Origin: Triticum aestivum
Taxonomy: Eukaryota; Streptophyta; Magnoliopsida; Poales; Poaceae
Assembly: GCF_018294505.1 (NCBI RefSeq)
Contig: NC_057796.1
Coordinates: 193,888,027-193,952,026 of the forward strand
Direction: 5' to 3'
Length of the DNA stretch: 64,000 nt
Shown: one piece after another, positions 43,702-55,546 of the stretch
Layout: every line of letters begins with the position of its first letter
Position numbering within the stretch: the stretch's first letter is position 1
Notes under the pieces: generated by a model
What the model was told of the DNA's origin: nothing
The model's input: only the letters and a program-made list of their open reading frames with translations
Databases searched by the model: none
Translations under genes and position numbers: made by a program

Positions 43702-44445
43702 TCAGATGATAAAGGTTCTTAAACAGATAAAGTACATCATCTGGACCTTCCTGGCACGCTTGACCATGACGTTGTGGCTGTCCGTGCACTCGTCGGTTAT
43801 GGAAAGCAGACACGCCCACATGTCCAAGATCTGCCTGTACATGTCGTAGCATGTGTATGCGTCCTGGGTCGCGTAGGTTATGTAGGCTAGATTCAGAGGT
43901 ACCTCCGACGTGTTCAGGTCCTTGGTAACGTCGTCTTCTTTCATGTTGGTGTAGCAGGGGTCGATGATGGTCTCGACGAGGTCAACCACGGAGTCCTTCT
44001 CCTGCCCGTTGCCGATGATCTTGTATTGCTTCTGGATGTCGAAAAGCTTGCTGCACCAGATGGCCGAATCGCCGCGTTCTTCCTTCTCTCCACCGTAGCG
44101 AAGGTGCAGTCGGCACTGCCGATGAAACAGGCGAATGCTCCAGAACCTCTGATGGCCCTACAGCAGTGGTAGACGAGAACCTCGTCCTGTACGCATACCT
44201 GGGCGACGGCGATCCGCTGGTCCCTGTCAGGAGATGAATGGATGGGCACAAGGTCTAGTCCCGCGACCTTGTGCTTTCTCCTCCTGTAGGTACAAATTGA
44301 ACTCGGCGAGGCAGAGCTTCACCGAGTCCGGATCGTTGGTGTACATCATATTCAACTTGGTGCTGCCATGGGTCTGAACGGCGAACTCAAAGGTGAACTC
44401 CTGGGTGAAGTCCATATCCAGCAGGTTCACCCCCCGGATCGCCAT
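43702..44445 (-). pseudogene. 3'-5' exonuclease-like gene (DEDDy), frameshifted
   Basis: ATG 44445 (minus) starts MAIRGVNLLDMDF. After EEKAQG a one-base slip moves the match to a second frame with VAGLDLVP (motif I; the glutamate is replaced) and IAVAQVCVQDEVLVYH. A second slip near 44090 leads to SAIWCSKLFDIQKQYKI and then, at 43702-43989, ITYATQDAYTCYDMYRQIL, which fits motif III of DEDDy exonucleases (Y-x3-D). At least two frameshifts and the altered motif I mean that no active enzyme is expected. It is a relative of the ORF at 25211-25804 and, unlike it, keeps the C-terminal motif. Confidence 0.72.
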
Positions 44446-44915
44446 TGGAGTCTCTTCAAGTGAACGAGGGGGTAGGCGGTGCCAGAAGTTCGTTTTTCAG
44501 CTCTTGGGGAACTGGATTCAACAGTAAACTGAGTGTGTACATGCGACAAAGTTACTACCCCTCCCTCGCTCGTTGCATGCCCGGCAGAACATGCACCATC
44601 GACGCATTCAAATGCCTCCGTTAAGAACCTATTCCAGCCACACGTCGGTACACAAGCGGGTCTGTATTGGTACTGTATAACAAGTGTTAGTGGTCACTTT
44701 ACTTAAATTTAATTATCTTTAATTAAAATTTATTCTTAATACAAGCAAAGCATTGGCTCATTCTATCAGTGCCACAAGATCAAAATGCACAACAATTAGA
44801 ATTATTATTCTCAGGACACACACGATCAACACATTGGCCGCACTTTCACACAGACAATACTACCAAGTTTGAACAATTTGTTATGGTCGCTGTCCTCTGC
44901 ATCATCATGCCGTGT

Positions 44916-45101
44916 TTCCCAGCTTGCAAGATTCAGAACCAACAAATAAGATTCAAATAATAAGTACAACAAAGATGCCTACACATCTCATTGATTCCCA
45001 GCTTGCAAGATTCAGAACCAACAAATAAGATTCAAATAATAAGTACAACAAAGATGCCTACACATCTCATTGATTCCTAGTTTGCAAGATTCAAAACCAA
45101 C
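44916..45101. repeat. 79-bp tandem duplication
   Basis: TTCCCAGCTTGCAAGATTC starts at 44916 and 44995 with 79-bp units that appear identical. A diverged partial third copy (TTCCTAGTTTGCAAGATTC) starts at 45074. Lack of divergence between the first two suggests a recent duplication. Confidence 0.85.
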
Positions 45102-47373
45102 CCATTAGAGCCTTTTGATAAAGTGAATGTCGGGATTAAATCCATCTTGGCTAGCCGTGCCATACAACCCAAGAACATGGCGAATGCTCTTGACCATCAC
45201 AACATTTGTAGTTGAGTATTCCTGTTTGCACAGATAAGAAAGAGCATGATTACTATAATAGTGGCACTAGTTGAAGCAAACATTATTTCCAAAATGAGAA
45301 AAGATTGCGATAGAATAGCTTTATTTAAAAAATACAACGTTAGCACAGTATGACAAAGCACAATAATGTTGATAAAGGATAGTTCTGACCTGTGTGAGAT
45401 GGCTTTGGGAGATCAAGTTATTCTTCATGTCCCCATATCTTGCCATGAAAGCGATTCATTAACATTCATTAACACCTCAGTGTGGTAGTAGAAGGAGGAG
45501 CATCGACTCATTTCAATCACTTTTTTGTGCAGTTCAACTAAAATTATGGCGCCCGCCAGTTAGAGAGGGGGCCCGTGACACCTCAATAGTAGGCCTGATG
45601 GACTCAACTGGTTTAGTGCAGCTATGTGATTGATGTAGTGCACATGGACTTCATTCTGCTGGATAGGCCTTCTTCAAATTATCTACAATGGAAATGAAAT
45701 GGCAGCTAAGACAGTAGCTCTATTTTCAATGTATTATTACTTCATTTTATCAGTGGCAGTAGCAGTGCCAAAATAGTAGCACAAGATCACTAGCTGGATG
45801 CAGAGTCAAAATCAAGCAAAAGGAACATACCCGGTCATGGGAACCATAACTGAGAGAGGGCCCCCTACGCCGCCACAACTCGATGAGGTCAACCTGCAGC
45901 TACATGATTCAATTCATGCGACTTTTTGTGAAGTTCACATGAAATGAAGTGAAGATTGCATCATTCAGCTAGCAAGAAGTAGTTGCTCTCATTGAGCTAG
46001 CAGGTTCTTCTTTAGTAGTTGCACTGAAATTGAGCAACGTTAAGGTTGGCTGTCCAACTCATGTAAGGTGCAACTATAATTTGCTTATCCTTTTGTCCAG
46101 TTCCACTAAAATAAAGTGCCATTGTGGTGACAGTGACGGCTCATCTTGCAAAGGCTAATAAAATGTTGCACGAGATTACCAGCAGAGTTTGAGGGAGATT
46201 TTGGAAACTCCGATCACATTTTGTGTAGTTCCACCAAAATTGAGAGACGTTGCCCACGTGACATTTTAGTTGAACTACACAAGACAGTCATTAAAAAAAA
46301 GTGTTTTGTGCAGTTCACCAAAAGGTCACAATAGCAACGAGGTGAAATGGATATCCCTATCCGCACAAAAAGACAGAAAGAAAACAGTTTTGGTCAATAA
46401 CAAGATACGAAACATATAGAAATGAAAAGAAGCATCTTGATTATGTTTATGGCAATGACACAAGGACAGTAGAAATTTTAAAAAGGTAGCATTGCTTCAT
46501 GTTACTGGAAGCATTACGATCAACAATGACATTCGTCAAATATGGGATTAATTTAATGGTGGCATTGCTTGTTTACTAGATACAGTAGATCAACAGCAGC
46601 TAAAGAGTTTGTTTAAGGGCATGGGACAGTGGGGACACCAGGACACTCAGCAGCGTAAAGAAGCAACTTACTTAACACACTGGGGAAAACAACAGGAGTA
46701 CCATTTGTAACACGGTTTAATTGCATCATATTACTGGAGGCACTAGATTAACAATAACACTGGTTAGACATGTCCTTATGGTAACAGTGTGATTGCTTCA
46801 TTTTACATGCGCCCTTACATTAACAACATCAAAAAGTTGGTATAAGGACATGCGACAGTGGACGCATCAGCACAATGTACCTACAAGGAGGCATAAAGTT
46901 GTGATGCTGAGTTTGTTCATACTTCGTGAGGGCAGCAAATATAATCCTGGAGACCTTTTACTATGTGAGGGTAGCAAGTCTAATCCAGGAGACACTCTGT
47001 TGACTTGTCCACCAGCCGCCACTTTCTATCCTTTTTTCAACCAACAATAGATCTGTTCCTTATACAGTTTCTACCACCTTTTCCCTTTATTTCCCTTTTG
47101 AACCAAGAGACCGGTAGGGTATCCAGTCTCTACTACTTCCCCCTGTTATTTCCTCTTTGAATCATGTCCTAGATTCATGCTACGACTTTCCCCCCTTTCT
47201 TCGTTGTTTTAACCAAGTCCTAGATTCAACTGCGTGAAGTAGCTTTACCTCCAATAATACTAAAAATTTAGGTGGCTTTGGAAGAGCTGATGGAAGTAGA
47301 AAAAGATCCACATGTAGACATGTCGGGAGCTGGGGCAGTAGAGCAAGGCCGCTTTTGAAGGAAGTTATACCTG
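45102..47373. other. Non-coding stretch with a recurring TTTTGTGCAGTTC motif
   Basis: There is no protein-coding ORF of note. TTTTGTGCAGTTC or close variants occur near 45523, 45923, 46091, 46219 and 46303, with an inverted one near 46266. A diverged 240-bp repeat (ATTGCnTCATnTTAC...TTAACAA) lies at about 46490-46870. The stretch may be introns or a non-coding RNA downstream of the minus-strand promoter at 47713. Confidence 0.5.
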
Positions 47374-47722
47374 AGGGTCGTAGGGATGTCGGCGGCGGCA
47401 GGTCGGATCTGCGCATAATACAGCGGGGAGGAAGAAGGGTCGGAGGACCTCCCGAGCCGGCGCTGTGTTGGAGAGAACGGCACGGGCAGAGGATCGAGAC
47501 CCGCCGACAGCTATGTGTTTCCTCCCTCGCCGCCGATGACCGCGTGAACGATGCACCTAGTCCTCTACATACACTGGCCGAAGGGTTCCGGCCGGATTTG
47601 TGACCAGCAGTGAGTAGAGAGAAAATGTCACTACCGCTGTCTTGTTTAGATCTGGAGAGGATGAGAGAATGAAGAGAGCAACCCTAGTAAAGCAAGCGCT
47701 CAGGCCCTTGCCTATATATATA
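47374..47722 (-). promoter_or_regulatory. Putative promoter and first exon, minus strand
   Basis: A TATATATATA box lies at 47713-47722. Downstream on the minus strand comes a C/T-rich leader, then about 220 bp of GC-rich open sequence ending CCTCAG-GTATAAC near 47374, which reads like a splice donor. I see no ATG with a convincing ORF, so this may be a non-coding first exon. The exonuclease relic 3 kb downstream on the same strand could belong to the same unit. Confidence 0.4.
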
Positions 47723-49583
47723 GTGGACTGATTATCTTTTTCTCTCCACAACAAGCGTTTCAATTTGTGTACGTGGTGTTAAAGAAAAGAAACTCTCTAT
47801 TTTAACGTGACTAACAGTACGACTCCTACTTACTACTAGTAGTATTGTTCACTTGTGCTCCCCGGCCCTCCATTCATTGAACAACCCCACGGGTGAATAA
47901 ACATACAATACTATTATTTATATAGAAAGAACAAGCTTGAACTATTTTGGCTTTGAGATATCGATGGTATAGTTCGGCCACATTGCATCAATGGACTCAG
48001 TACTTTGAGGTAACCTATACGTATAAACACATGCACGGTTTACATTCCCAATCACTAGCTAGAGCTTGAACTGTATTTGTTTACATGTACCACCTTTTTA
48101 TTTTGGTTTTCTGCTCCATGGCGTAATTAATCGATACAAAATTATACTATGAGTAGTTAAAAGTTGAGGGCGGGGCTTTTCCCGGGCAGTACGCGCGACA
48201 ATTTTCGTGTAGGTGGTTTGACAGAGAGGCGAGGAGGGTGAGGGAGTAGAGGATTCAACTTACTGCTGGAAAGGTAGGGCTGTGCGATTTGACGGCACAT
48301 TACTGCTGGAAAGACGGGGCCTTGTGATATGACTACTCAGTATAGTCATTAATTACTGGCGCTACGACCTGGGTGATGCCCCCTTCCGTTCCCCACTCTA
48401 ATTTGTTGCATAACACGTCGACCCGGATGCTGACTCTCCCACATGTCACCGAAGTACGTAAGAAGGAGCAAAGAATTATGCGGTATATATAGTGTATATA
48501 CTAGTACTACTACTCACGTCGGAGGAGTGCGAACCACGGCAGTCCAGTGAACCAGTAGGCGAAAGGCCATAGAAAACAATGTGGTGATATGGCCATAAAA
48601 ACAATGTGCTACATTCCAGTCTCTAGCATGTACAGGACTCCTCCTCTTCCTCTTCCTCCTCCTCTTGGTTCATCGCCATCATACTTTCCCCATTCCTGTG
48701 TTTTCAGTATCCTGCGAATCAAAGAGGCCCTTAGACTGGTTTAGGTCCGGTCGTTTTTTATAAATGTGTTATGTCCAAAATTTAATGAACGTGCTCCGGT
48801 TTCTATGAAAATAATCCGGTTTGCATGTAGTAATTCATTTATTTATTTATTCTTCTGGGGGGGTTTTGCATGTAATTTTGTGAGGTCTGAAATGTAAAGT
48901 ACGTCGGCATGGTTGCATATGCTCCGAGTCGTGCATGCACTATGACCCAGATGCTCTATGTCCCACATGTCAGCGAAACGGAGCACGTGGAAATAGCCTA
49001 GGAGTACATATAGGAGGATAAATGCGTGAAAAAATATGTACTATGAAGCGTAGATGTGGTTCGAAAAGGAGACTAAAGTGATGACAGTTATAGGTCGCAC
49101 ACACCCAACTAGTGGTACTAGACGTATGACTACTTTTTCCCTAAAAAAGAGGTTCAAGTACTCAGTACTCCTATTCTATCAACACGAGTCCCATCTGACA
49201 ACAGCGTCTGTGCTACAGCTAGCTCTTCTCCCTCATTTCTCTCTTCTAATTCTAACTCAGCCGACGCGCGGTGGGCGGGGTGGGGATTTGCCGATAGTCC
49301 GTTTGCTCAACTGCGGCCCCACCTGGCAGTGAAAATGCTAAGACAACAAGCGTTCCATAGCTTGAGCAGCGTGCCGGACAGATGGTGTGGGGGTGCGACG
49401 CGAACGACACAGGCATGTTGTACTTGTTCCACTTTCTCGTATTGAACTCGTGACATGTAGTAACGCTCAGTTTTGAATATATAAGTTTGGTTGTCGTGCC
49501 AATATATACAGTACTCCTTCCATGTAGGTTGGGTCACTGAAGTCAAAATTAGACACAAAACACGATGGTGATGGACTAGTCTA
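47723..49583. other. Intergenic sequence
   Basis: No gene is seen. A (CTC)n-like microsatellite lies at 48636-48666, TATTTATTTATT at 48838-48850, and a short repeat TACTGCTGGAAAG at about 48262 and 48301. Confidence 0.5.
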
Positions 49584-49663
49584 CCTCCGTCCTGGCTTAT
49601 TGCTCCCCATCTTAATCTGTGCCAAATTTTGACCATAAATTTGACTAACAAAAGGTTCATGCA
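49584..49663 (-). mobile_element. Partial Stowaway/Mariner-type MITE, cut by element A
   Basis: CTACCTCCGTCCTGGCTTATT, TGTGCCAAATTTTGACC and ATTTGACTAACAAAA follow one another as in common Triticeae Stowaway-type elements. The match ends at the LTR that starts at 49664. The other half is not adjacent to this end and would lie beyond element A. Confidence 0.55.
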
Positions 49664-50139
49664 TGTTGTCGATGTCAAACAGGTAGATCTCGAGTAGGGG
49701 GTCCTGAATTGTGTGTCTAAGGATTGATGGTAACAAGGGACAAGTGGGACACAATGTTTACCCAGGTTCGGGCCCTCTTAATGGAGGTAGAACCCTACGT
49801 CCTGCTTGATTGTATTTGATGAGTATTGGGGTTACAAGAGTTGATCTACCTCGAGATCATAATGGCTAAACCCTAGATGTCTAGCCTATGAGAATTCTGA
49901 TAGCCTCCACGGACTAAACCCTCCGGTTTATATACACAACGGAGGGGCCTAGGGTTGTACAGATTCGGTTTGCAGAGGAAGGAAATAGTACATCCGGACA
50001 TTAAACTTGCCGTCTATGCACATAGGAGTCCTACCCGGACACGGGTGAAAGCCTTCTGCTTCTATCTTCTCGGCCCATCAGTCTGGCCCATGTCGAATAG
50101 TCTGGACACCCAAGGACTCCCTGATCCAGGACTCCCTCA
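49664..50139 (-). repeat. 3' LTR of element A
   Basis: This 476-bp repeat starts TGTTGTCGATGTCAAACAGG and ends CCAGGACTCCCTCA. A TATA-like TTTATATACAC (plus) lies near 49926. Related to 60022-60492. Confidence 0.83.
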
Positions 50140-50369
50140 GTAGCCCCCAAACTCGCCTTCAATGACGATGAAGTATCCGGCTTTGTGTCTTCGGCTTTGC
50201 AAGGTAGGTTCTTCATCATACTTCGGACGGATGACAGTCCGGCTTCGACCTTCATATTTTTCCTTTATGACTCCTTCCCCATCATTGCCTCGATTTCCAT
50301 GCACCGGGAGAATGCGAACGGTCCACAATTTTTTTACAAATACACCCCTAACCATACAAGGAAAACGCC

Positions 50370-50378
50370 TATATAAAG
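50370..50378 (+). promoter_or_regulatory. TATA box of the antisense gene in element A
   Basis: TATATAAAG lies 78 bp before ATG 50448. The matching site in element C (TATTTAAAG, 60727-60735) is at nearly the same distance from its ATG. Confidence 0.6.
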
Positions 50379-50447
50379 AGGCTAGATCCCCTGAATGCAA
50401 TCCACATCGCGCAGAGAACATCAGGACCGGCCACAAAACTCCAAAAC

Positions 50448-52974
50448 ATGGCCAGCGCCCCTGGCTCTTCTTTGCGCCCTCATGGCCCTCCAGAGGGTGA
50501 TTGGCAGAGCTGCTAGTATCTCATGTTCATCTGAGTCGTCTCTAGACGCAGGGATATCTCCCCCTCGCAAATCTAGTCTCTGCGCGAGTGGGATTGGCTT
50601 CGATTGGCAACGACGTATTAGCAGAAAATTTCCCCAACCCCAATAAGGAGGAGAGGGTGTGCTTCATTCGTTTCTCTTGCGGGGCTTAGGATTTTTGATC
50701 CATCCCTTTCTCATGGGTTTGTTGGAGTTTTATGGGATCCAGCTGCATAACCTCACCCCAGGTTTGATTCTACACATCTCAGGCTTCGTCGCGCTCTGCA
50801 AACTGTTCTGGCCTGCGAGGCTCATTTTGAACTATGGAGAAAGTTCTTTTGCCTCGTCCCTCGCCATCGAGGGGCTACATATTAGAAGTGGGCGGCACCG
50901 AAGTATGGCGCATAGCCGGATCAGGCTACCCAATCAGAACTCCCAAAGAGGTTTCCCAAGAATGGTCTTCGGAGTGGTTTTATATTGATGACATCCCACT
51001 TCCGGACCTAGTTCGGTGCGGCCTACCGGAATTCTCTAGTGCTCCTTTGAAGAAACGCCTCAACTGGCACCCCCGGAGTCCCAAGGAGGAAGACAGTGTG
51101 GAAGTAAAGAGGTTGGTCGGTAAGGTCAGATTACTAGCTCATACCGAGCTCTCGATAATCGAAGTCATGGCCATCACACTAAAACGATGCATTCAACCCC
51201 TTCAGTCCAGAGTAACTCCTTTATGGTGTTACAACGGAGAAGACGACACATCTTGTTACAGACGCAAGGGTCTGGACACCCCAGCCGAACTGGCCATGAT
51301 CCTACCTGATCTATACATGGGTAAAAAAGAAGACTTCCTCCGCTTAAACTGCCGAGAAGCCTTTTCCATGTACAACCCCATTGAATGGGTAAGATTTTCA
51401 TTATGTGCTGTTGTACCTTGCCATCGAGGCACGCTAATCAAATTGTTCTTTGTTGTCTTGAAAACAGTCATGGAGGAAGATGATCGAGGATGTTCATTGT
51501 CCTGCCCACAGCCAGAGGATCACAATTGCAACAAAGATCCTGGCTTCTGCGAGGACCCGGATATATATATAGAGTTCGATGATGGAGTATTTTATCAGGC
51601 GAGCCTTGACGGCTTGGACGTGGCTATTATCAATTGCACTTACTCCTTCTCCATTGTAAGTATTCAAATAGCTTGCTCAAAAACAAACCCCGGCTTGCAC
51701 CTTATCAATTGCACTAAACTGTATTTTATAGGATCAGCGCTCAGTAAGCCACACTCCCTCGAGAGCGGCCCCTATGTAGGGCATCGCTCAAAATGAAAAG
51801 AAACTGGGAGCGCTGTCGAGCCTTCTCCTTCCTCAAGGAGGTATGTCCTTTGATATATGCCCAAGCATGAGATCAGATTGGTAAATTTCTCTTCTACCTA
51901 TTTCAGGAGGAGCACGCGGCAAACCGTGGGAAAACGCCCTACTAGCCGAATGTCGGCTAATTCGGCACCAGACTCGTCAACTAGGACGAGGGCTGATACA
52001 GTGTTGGACCCGCCTCCTCAAGAGGATTCAGATGACGTATCCATCATGAATTCTGAGGTAGAGAGCATGATGAATCATCATTGACTGAAAGAGGCCATGC
52101 ACGCTCCAGATTTCTCTGAACAGGAGTTTACCGCACTCAGCTCCGTGGATGCTTATATCCGAGCTGCCCGAGACGGACTTGCTGGAGTTACTCAACTGTT
52201 TTCAAAGGATATGCCGGTAATAATTTGTGCAAATAGATATATGCCAGTAGCCCCCGAGACTTAAAGCGGTTAGGCCAACCGATTTAAGGACCGTTACAAC
52301 TTGTAGGTTCTCTAGGAGAAGAGCAACACGCTGTCCCAGGTTTGAAGACAAACCAGACAAAGCTGAATGTCGTCACCACAGAGCTTGCGGAGATGAAAAA
52401 GGCCACAATGACCATTGATCAGAAGAACAAGCTTGAGGAGGAAAAGGATAAGCAAGCTGAAGAGATAAAGAGCTTAAAGGCTCAGTTATCGGCCATGCAG
52501 CAAGAAAATAAGAAGTTGAAAGGCGGCATATTCGGTATGACCTTTTGAACTATCTAAAGGTTGTATAATATCCCATAGTTTGGGTTGTCATAAATATGTT
52601 ATTGCAGGTCTACTAACCGGTCGACCTGAAGAGGAAGTAGCCGGATTTGTGGCGACGTGCTTAAGGAACTATCTGCGATCCATGAACGAGCCCGGAAAGC
52701 TGTGAGAAATATGGCGAAGGCTTTCTGGCCATCCGATGCTCTGTCGGAAAGCATGGAGGGGTTGGTGAACCTGTTCAAAGGTGCCCAGCGCCGTTTTGAG
52801 CTATGGAAGGCATCCGCATGCCGGGAAGGCACGCGAGAAGCGTGGGCGATGGTAAAAATGTGCTACACCGGACTCGACGCGAATCATATGGCCCGAGTTG
52901 GACCTCGGGGGCCCGACGGAAAGGACATTCCCGTGAACTTGGTGTATGTCCAAGTGATGATAGCTGCGAAGTAG
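50448..52974 (+). pseudogene. Antisense accessory gene of element A, PF04195-like, multi-exon, decayed
   Basis: ATG 50448 starts MASAPGSSLRPHGPPEG and soon meets a TAG. The PF04195-like core follows (FLLRGLGFLIHPFLMGLLEF, ILHISGFVALCKLF), then EWFYIDDIPLPDLVRCGLPE and MYNPIEW. Probable introns: 51389-51467, 51656-51731, 51841-51906, 52217-52306 and 52535-52607, all GT...AG and 66-90 bp. Later exons encode a K/E/Q-rich coiled coil (MTIDQKNKLEEEKDKQAEE) and a C-terminal part (FWPSDALSESMEGLVNLFKG ... VNLVYVQVMIAAK). Frame changes and stops show decay. It has its own TATA box. The function is unknown. Confidence 0.65.
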
Positions 52975-53849
52975 TCGCAAGAAGACTGTAGTTTAGACAA
53001 TTTTATAGATGATATAGAGAAAGAGTAGATTTTCGCCTCGACGTACCAATGTAGTTTTACTCTTTATCTCCCACCGAACATGTGAAAATTTGTCATCACA
53101 GACTTTCGGCTTCGACCCCTGAACCCAGAAGGTGGAGTGTTTTCGGATACCATTTTAGGAATGTAAGAAACATTCATTATGTCCAGAAACCAAGCAACCC
53201 AGTCATATTGCTCGAACAGACAAAAAGTTAGTCCAGGGACTTATGTTATATTACTTATTTAACGTAAGAAACATTTTCCAAGGATAATAGTTTCGTTAAG
53301 GGTTCCTTTCCTTGGGTGGCATGCCTAATTACGCGTGCCTAGGCTTTGATCCGAATTACGGGTAGCCTGTCCCATATTGTTTCAAAGAGTTACAGGAATT
53401 TAAACAATCTGTCGTTGCTTGCCGGCCAATTATTCTCTTAAGAGCGCTAACTTTCGGCTTCACCTGTCTGAGGTACAGGTCCGGATTACCCGGTTGTAAC
53501 AATCACAGAGGTGCTCCCTTTACACCCTAGCCGAAAAATCAGGAACGTAGGGTATAAACACAGGAGCGAGGCAACCCAGCTTGGCAAAAACTTAAGTCAT
53601 AGAGGTGCATATAATGAAAAAAATTGTATATAGCAAACAACATAAGCAATGAAAGCAACAAGCTTTTAATAGAAACTTCGTTCAACGAAGCCCCCAGTTA
53701 TAACGGGGTATATACATTTAAAGATGTGTACCCCTAATAGTTCGGTAGATCCGAACATACAATGGGATATAAAAAGAGGAAAAATAAAAAAGAAGGGAAA
53801 GAAAGAAAAGGAGAAAGAAAAAGGAGCCTAGAAACATAAAGGAGGCGGT
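52975..53849. other. Spacer between antisense gene and integrase of element A
   Basis: No ORF is recognised. A polypurine-tract-like GAAGCCCCCAG occurs at about 53688. Confidence 0.5.
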
Positions 53850-54312
53850 CGGGTTATGCGTAGAACCATCGAAGCCGAGCATTATTCCATGGATTCGGCT
53901 CAAGGCGATTATCCGATGCATTACGAAGGTGATAGGCTCCCCCTGTGAGAACTTCATCTATGATGAAGGGGCCCTCCCATTTTGGTTTCAGCTTGGCCTT
54001 CTTCTTCTCTAGGAGACGTAAGACAAGATCGCCGACATTGTATGTCTTGGCTCACACTTCCCTGCTTTGGTATCGCCTGGCCTATTGCTGATAGAATGTG
54101 GAACGGGCCTTTGCAAAATCACGCTCTTCTTCAAGGCCGTCTAGGTCATCCTGCCGATCGAGCTCGGCTTCTTGCTCTTCGTACATGCGCACTCGAGGTG
54201 AGTCATGAATAATATCGCATGGCAAAACAGCCTCTGCGCCGTACACCATGAAGAAAGGTGTGTATCCAGTAGTCCAATTAGGCATAGTCCGCAGCCCCTA
54301 GAGAACAGAATC
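53850..54312 (-). pseudogene. C-terminal end of Gypsy integrase, element A
   Basis: The minus strand encodes NWTTGYTPFFMVYGAEAVLP, RQDDLDGLEEERDFA and, after a stop codon in the YQSREV region, GDLVLRLLEKKKAKLKPKWE and GPFIIDEVLTGGAYHLRN. These are the end of the catalytic core and the small C-terminal DNA-binding fold of Gypsy integrases. The upstream parts of pol are not in the window because element B is inserted at 54313. Confidence 0.85.
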
Positions 54313-55201
54313 TGTTGGATTTCGGGTTCCGCAGACCCTTGAGAGGTTCGAACTCTAGGGTGCGTGCGAAGAACTCATCCTCCCCAGTCTGCCTACTCGC
54401 TAATCTCACTGCCTAGCTCGACGAACTGAATGGAAAAGGGACACAGTAGTTTCCCTAGGTTCGGGCCACCTTGCGGTGTAAAACCCTACTCCTGCTTTGT
54501 AGTGGATTGGCCTCGAGGGGCTGGTGATGAACTAGTACAGTGGGAGAACAACCTCAGGAGGAGGAGTGTTCTTGGGCTCAAGTGAGCTCGTGGGGGAGAG
54601 GATGATCTGAATGATCCCTCCTCTTCTATGGTGGTGGCTAGGTCCTATTTATAGTGGCCTTGGTCCTCTTCCCAAATGAAGGCGGGAAGGGATCCCACAA
54701 CGGCCAAATTCTAAGGGAGACATCCAGTACATCTTATCCTGACAAAAGTAGTCTTTGCCTGCAAAGGCCTCTAGTCGTGACGTCACGTGGGCTCGGCGAT
54801 GACCTCCGTCCTGCCGTCCTGGCGGTCTTGGTCTTATTGCACGGGAATGGAAACCTTTGGCTGATTTTTCGGGACTCCGTGCCTGCGCTTCCCTCTTTAG
54901 CACCGAAGAGGAAACTGGTACATTGCCCCCGCTAGCGCCCGCCTGGCCTTGGTCGTCATGGCTCACGTCATCTAGACCTCACGAGGTGAGCCTTGCATAG
55001 AAATCTCGGCTCCTCAGGAGCCAGCCTGGGGAGACTGCTCCTCATGGAGGTCTTTGGTGTGGTCCGCCTCGCGAGGCTTGGCCCCTCGTGAGGGTCTTAG
55101 GTTGTTTATGTTGAAGCTGGGCCATACCAGGCCCTTGATCGAGCCATGCCATGGGCCGTAGGCAGGCAAGTCTGGGTACCCCCATTCCCAGAATGCTGAC
55201 A
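54313..55201 (-). repeat. 3' LTR of element B
   Basis: This 889-bp repeat starts TGTTGGATTTCGGGTTCCG and ends CAGAATGCTGACA. The TATA box CTATTTATAG (plus) is near 54644. Related to the LTRs of elements E and F. Confidence 0.85.
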
Positions 55202-55546
55202 GTAGCCCCCGGGCCCAAGGCGCGCTCGGACTTGGCTTTGAGGGGAAGCCAAAGGGCAAGTGCGGAGCGCCGCGGGCCCTAACCGCCTGCGGCCTCGGTG
55301 GACGCATGGCGACTGATGGGACGTGGGTGCCTCCGCTTCCCCATGTTGCCTCGATAACCGCTCGACTTGATGAGACTTTGCTGCATGCAGAGGAAAAACC
55401 ATCATTGCGCGGGGTCGTGGAGGCCGGCGGTTGGCCTCCCTCCGGATATAAATGAGGAGAAGGGCAGAGCCCCTTTTCTCATCTCCATCTTCTTGCTGCC
55501 CGCTCCTTATTATTCTTCTTCGCCCAGCCACCTCGCTAAAGTTCTC

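Larger units (their letters stand above)
49664..54312 (-). mobile_element. Gypsy-like element A (3' part), interrupted by element B
   Basis: The 3' LTR is at 49664-50139, followed by the polypurine tract GTAGCCCCCAAAC (plus strand), an antisense gene (50448-52974), about 0.9 kb spacer and the 3' end of integrase on the minus strand, which is cut at 54313 by element B. The LTR closely resembles that of element C. The LTR sequence resembles the Triticeae family I know as Fatima, but the name is unverified. Confidence 0.8.
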
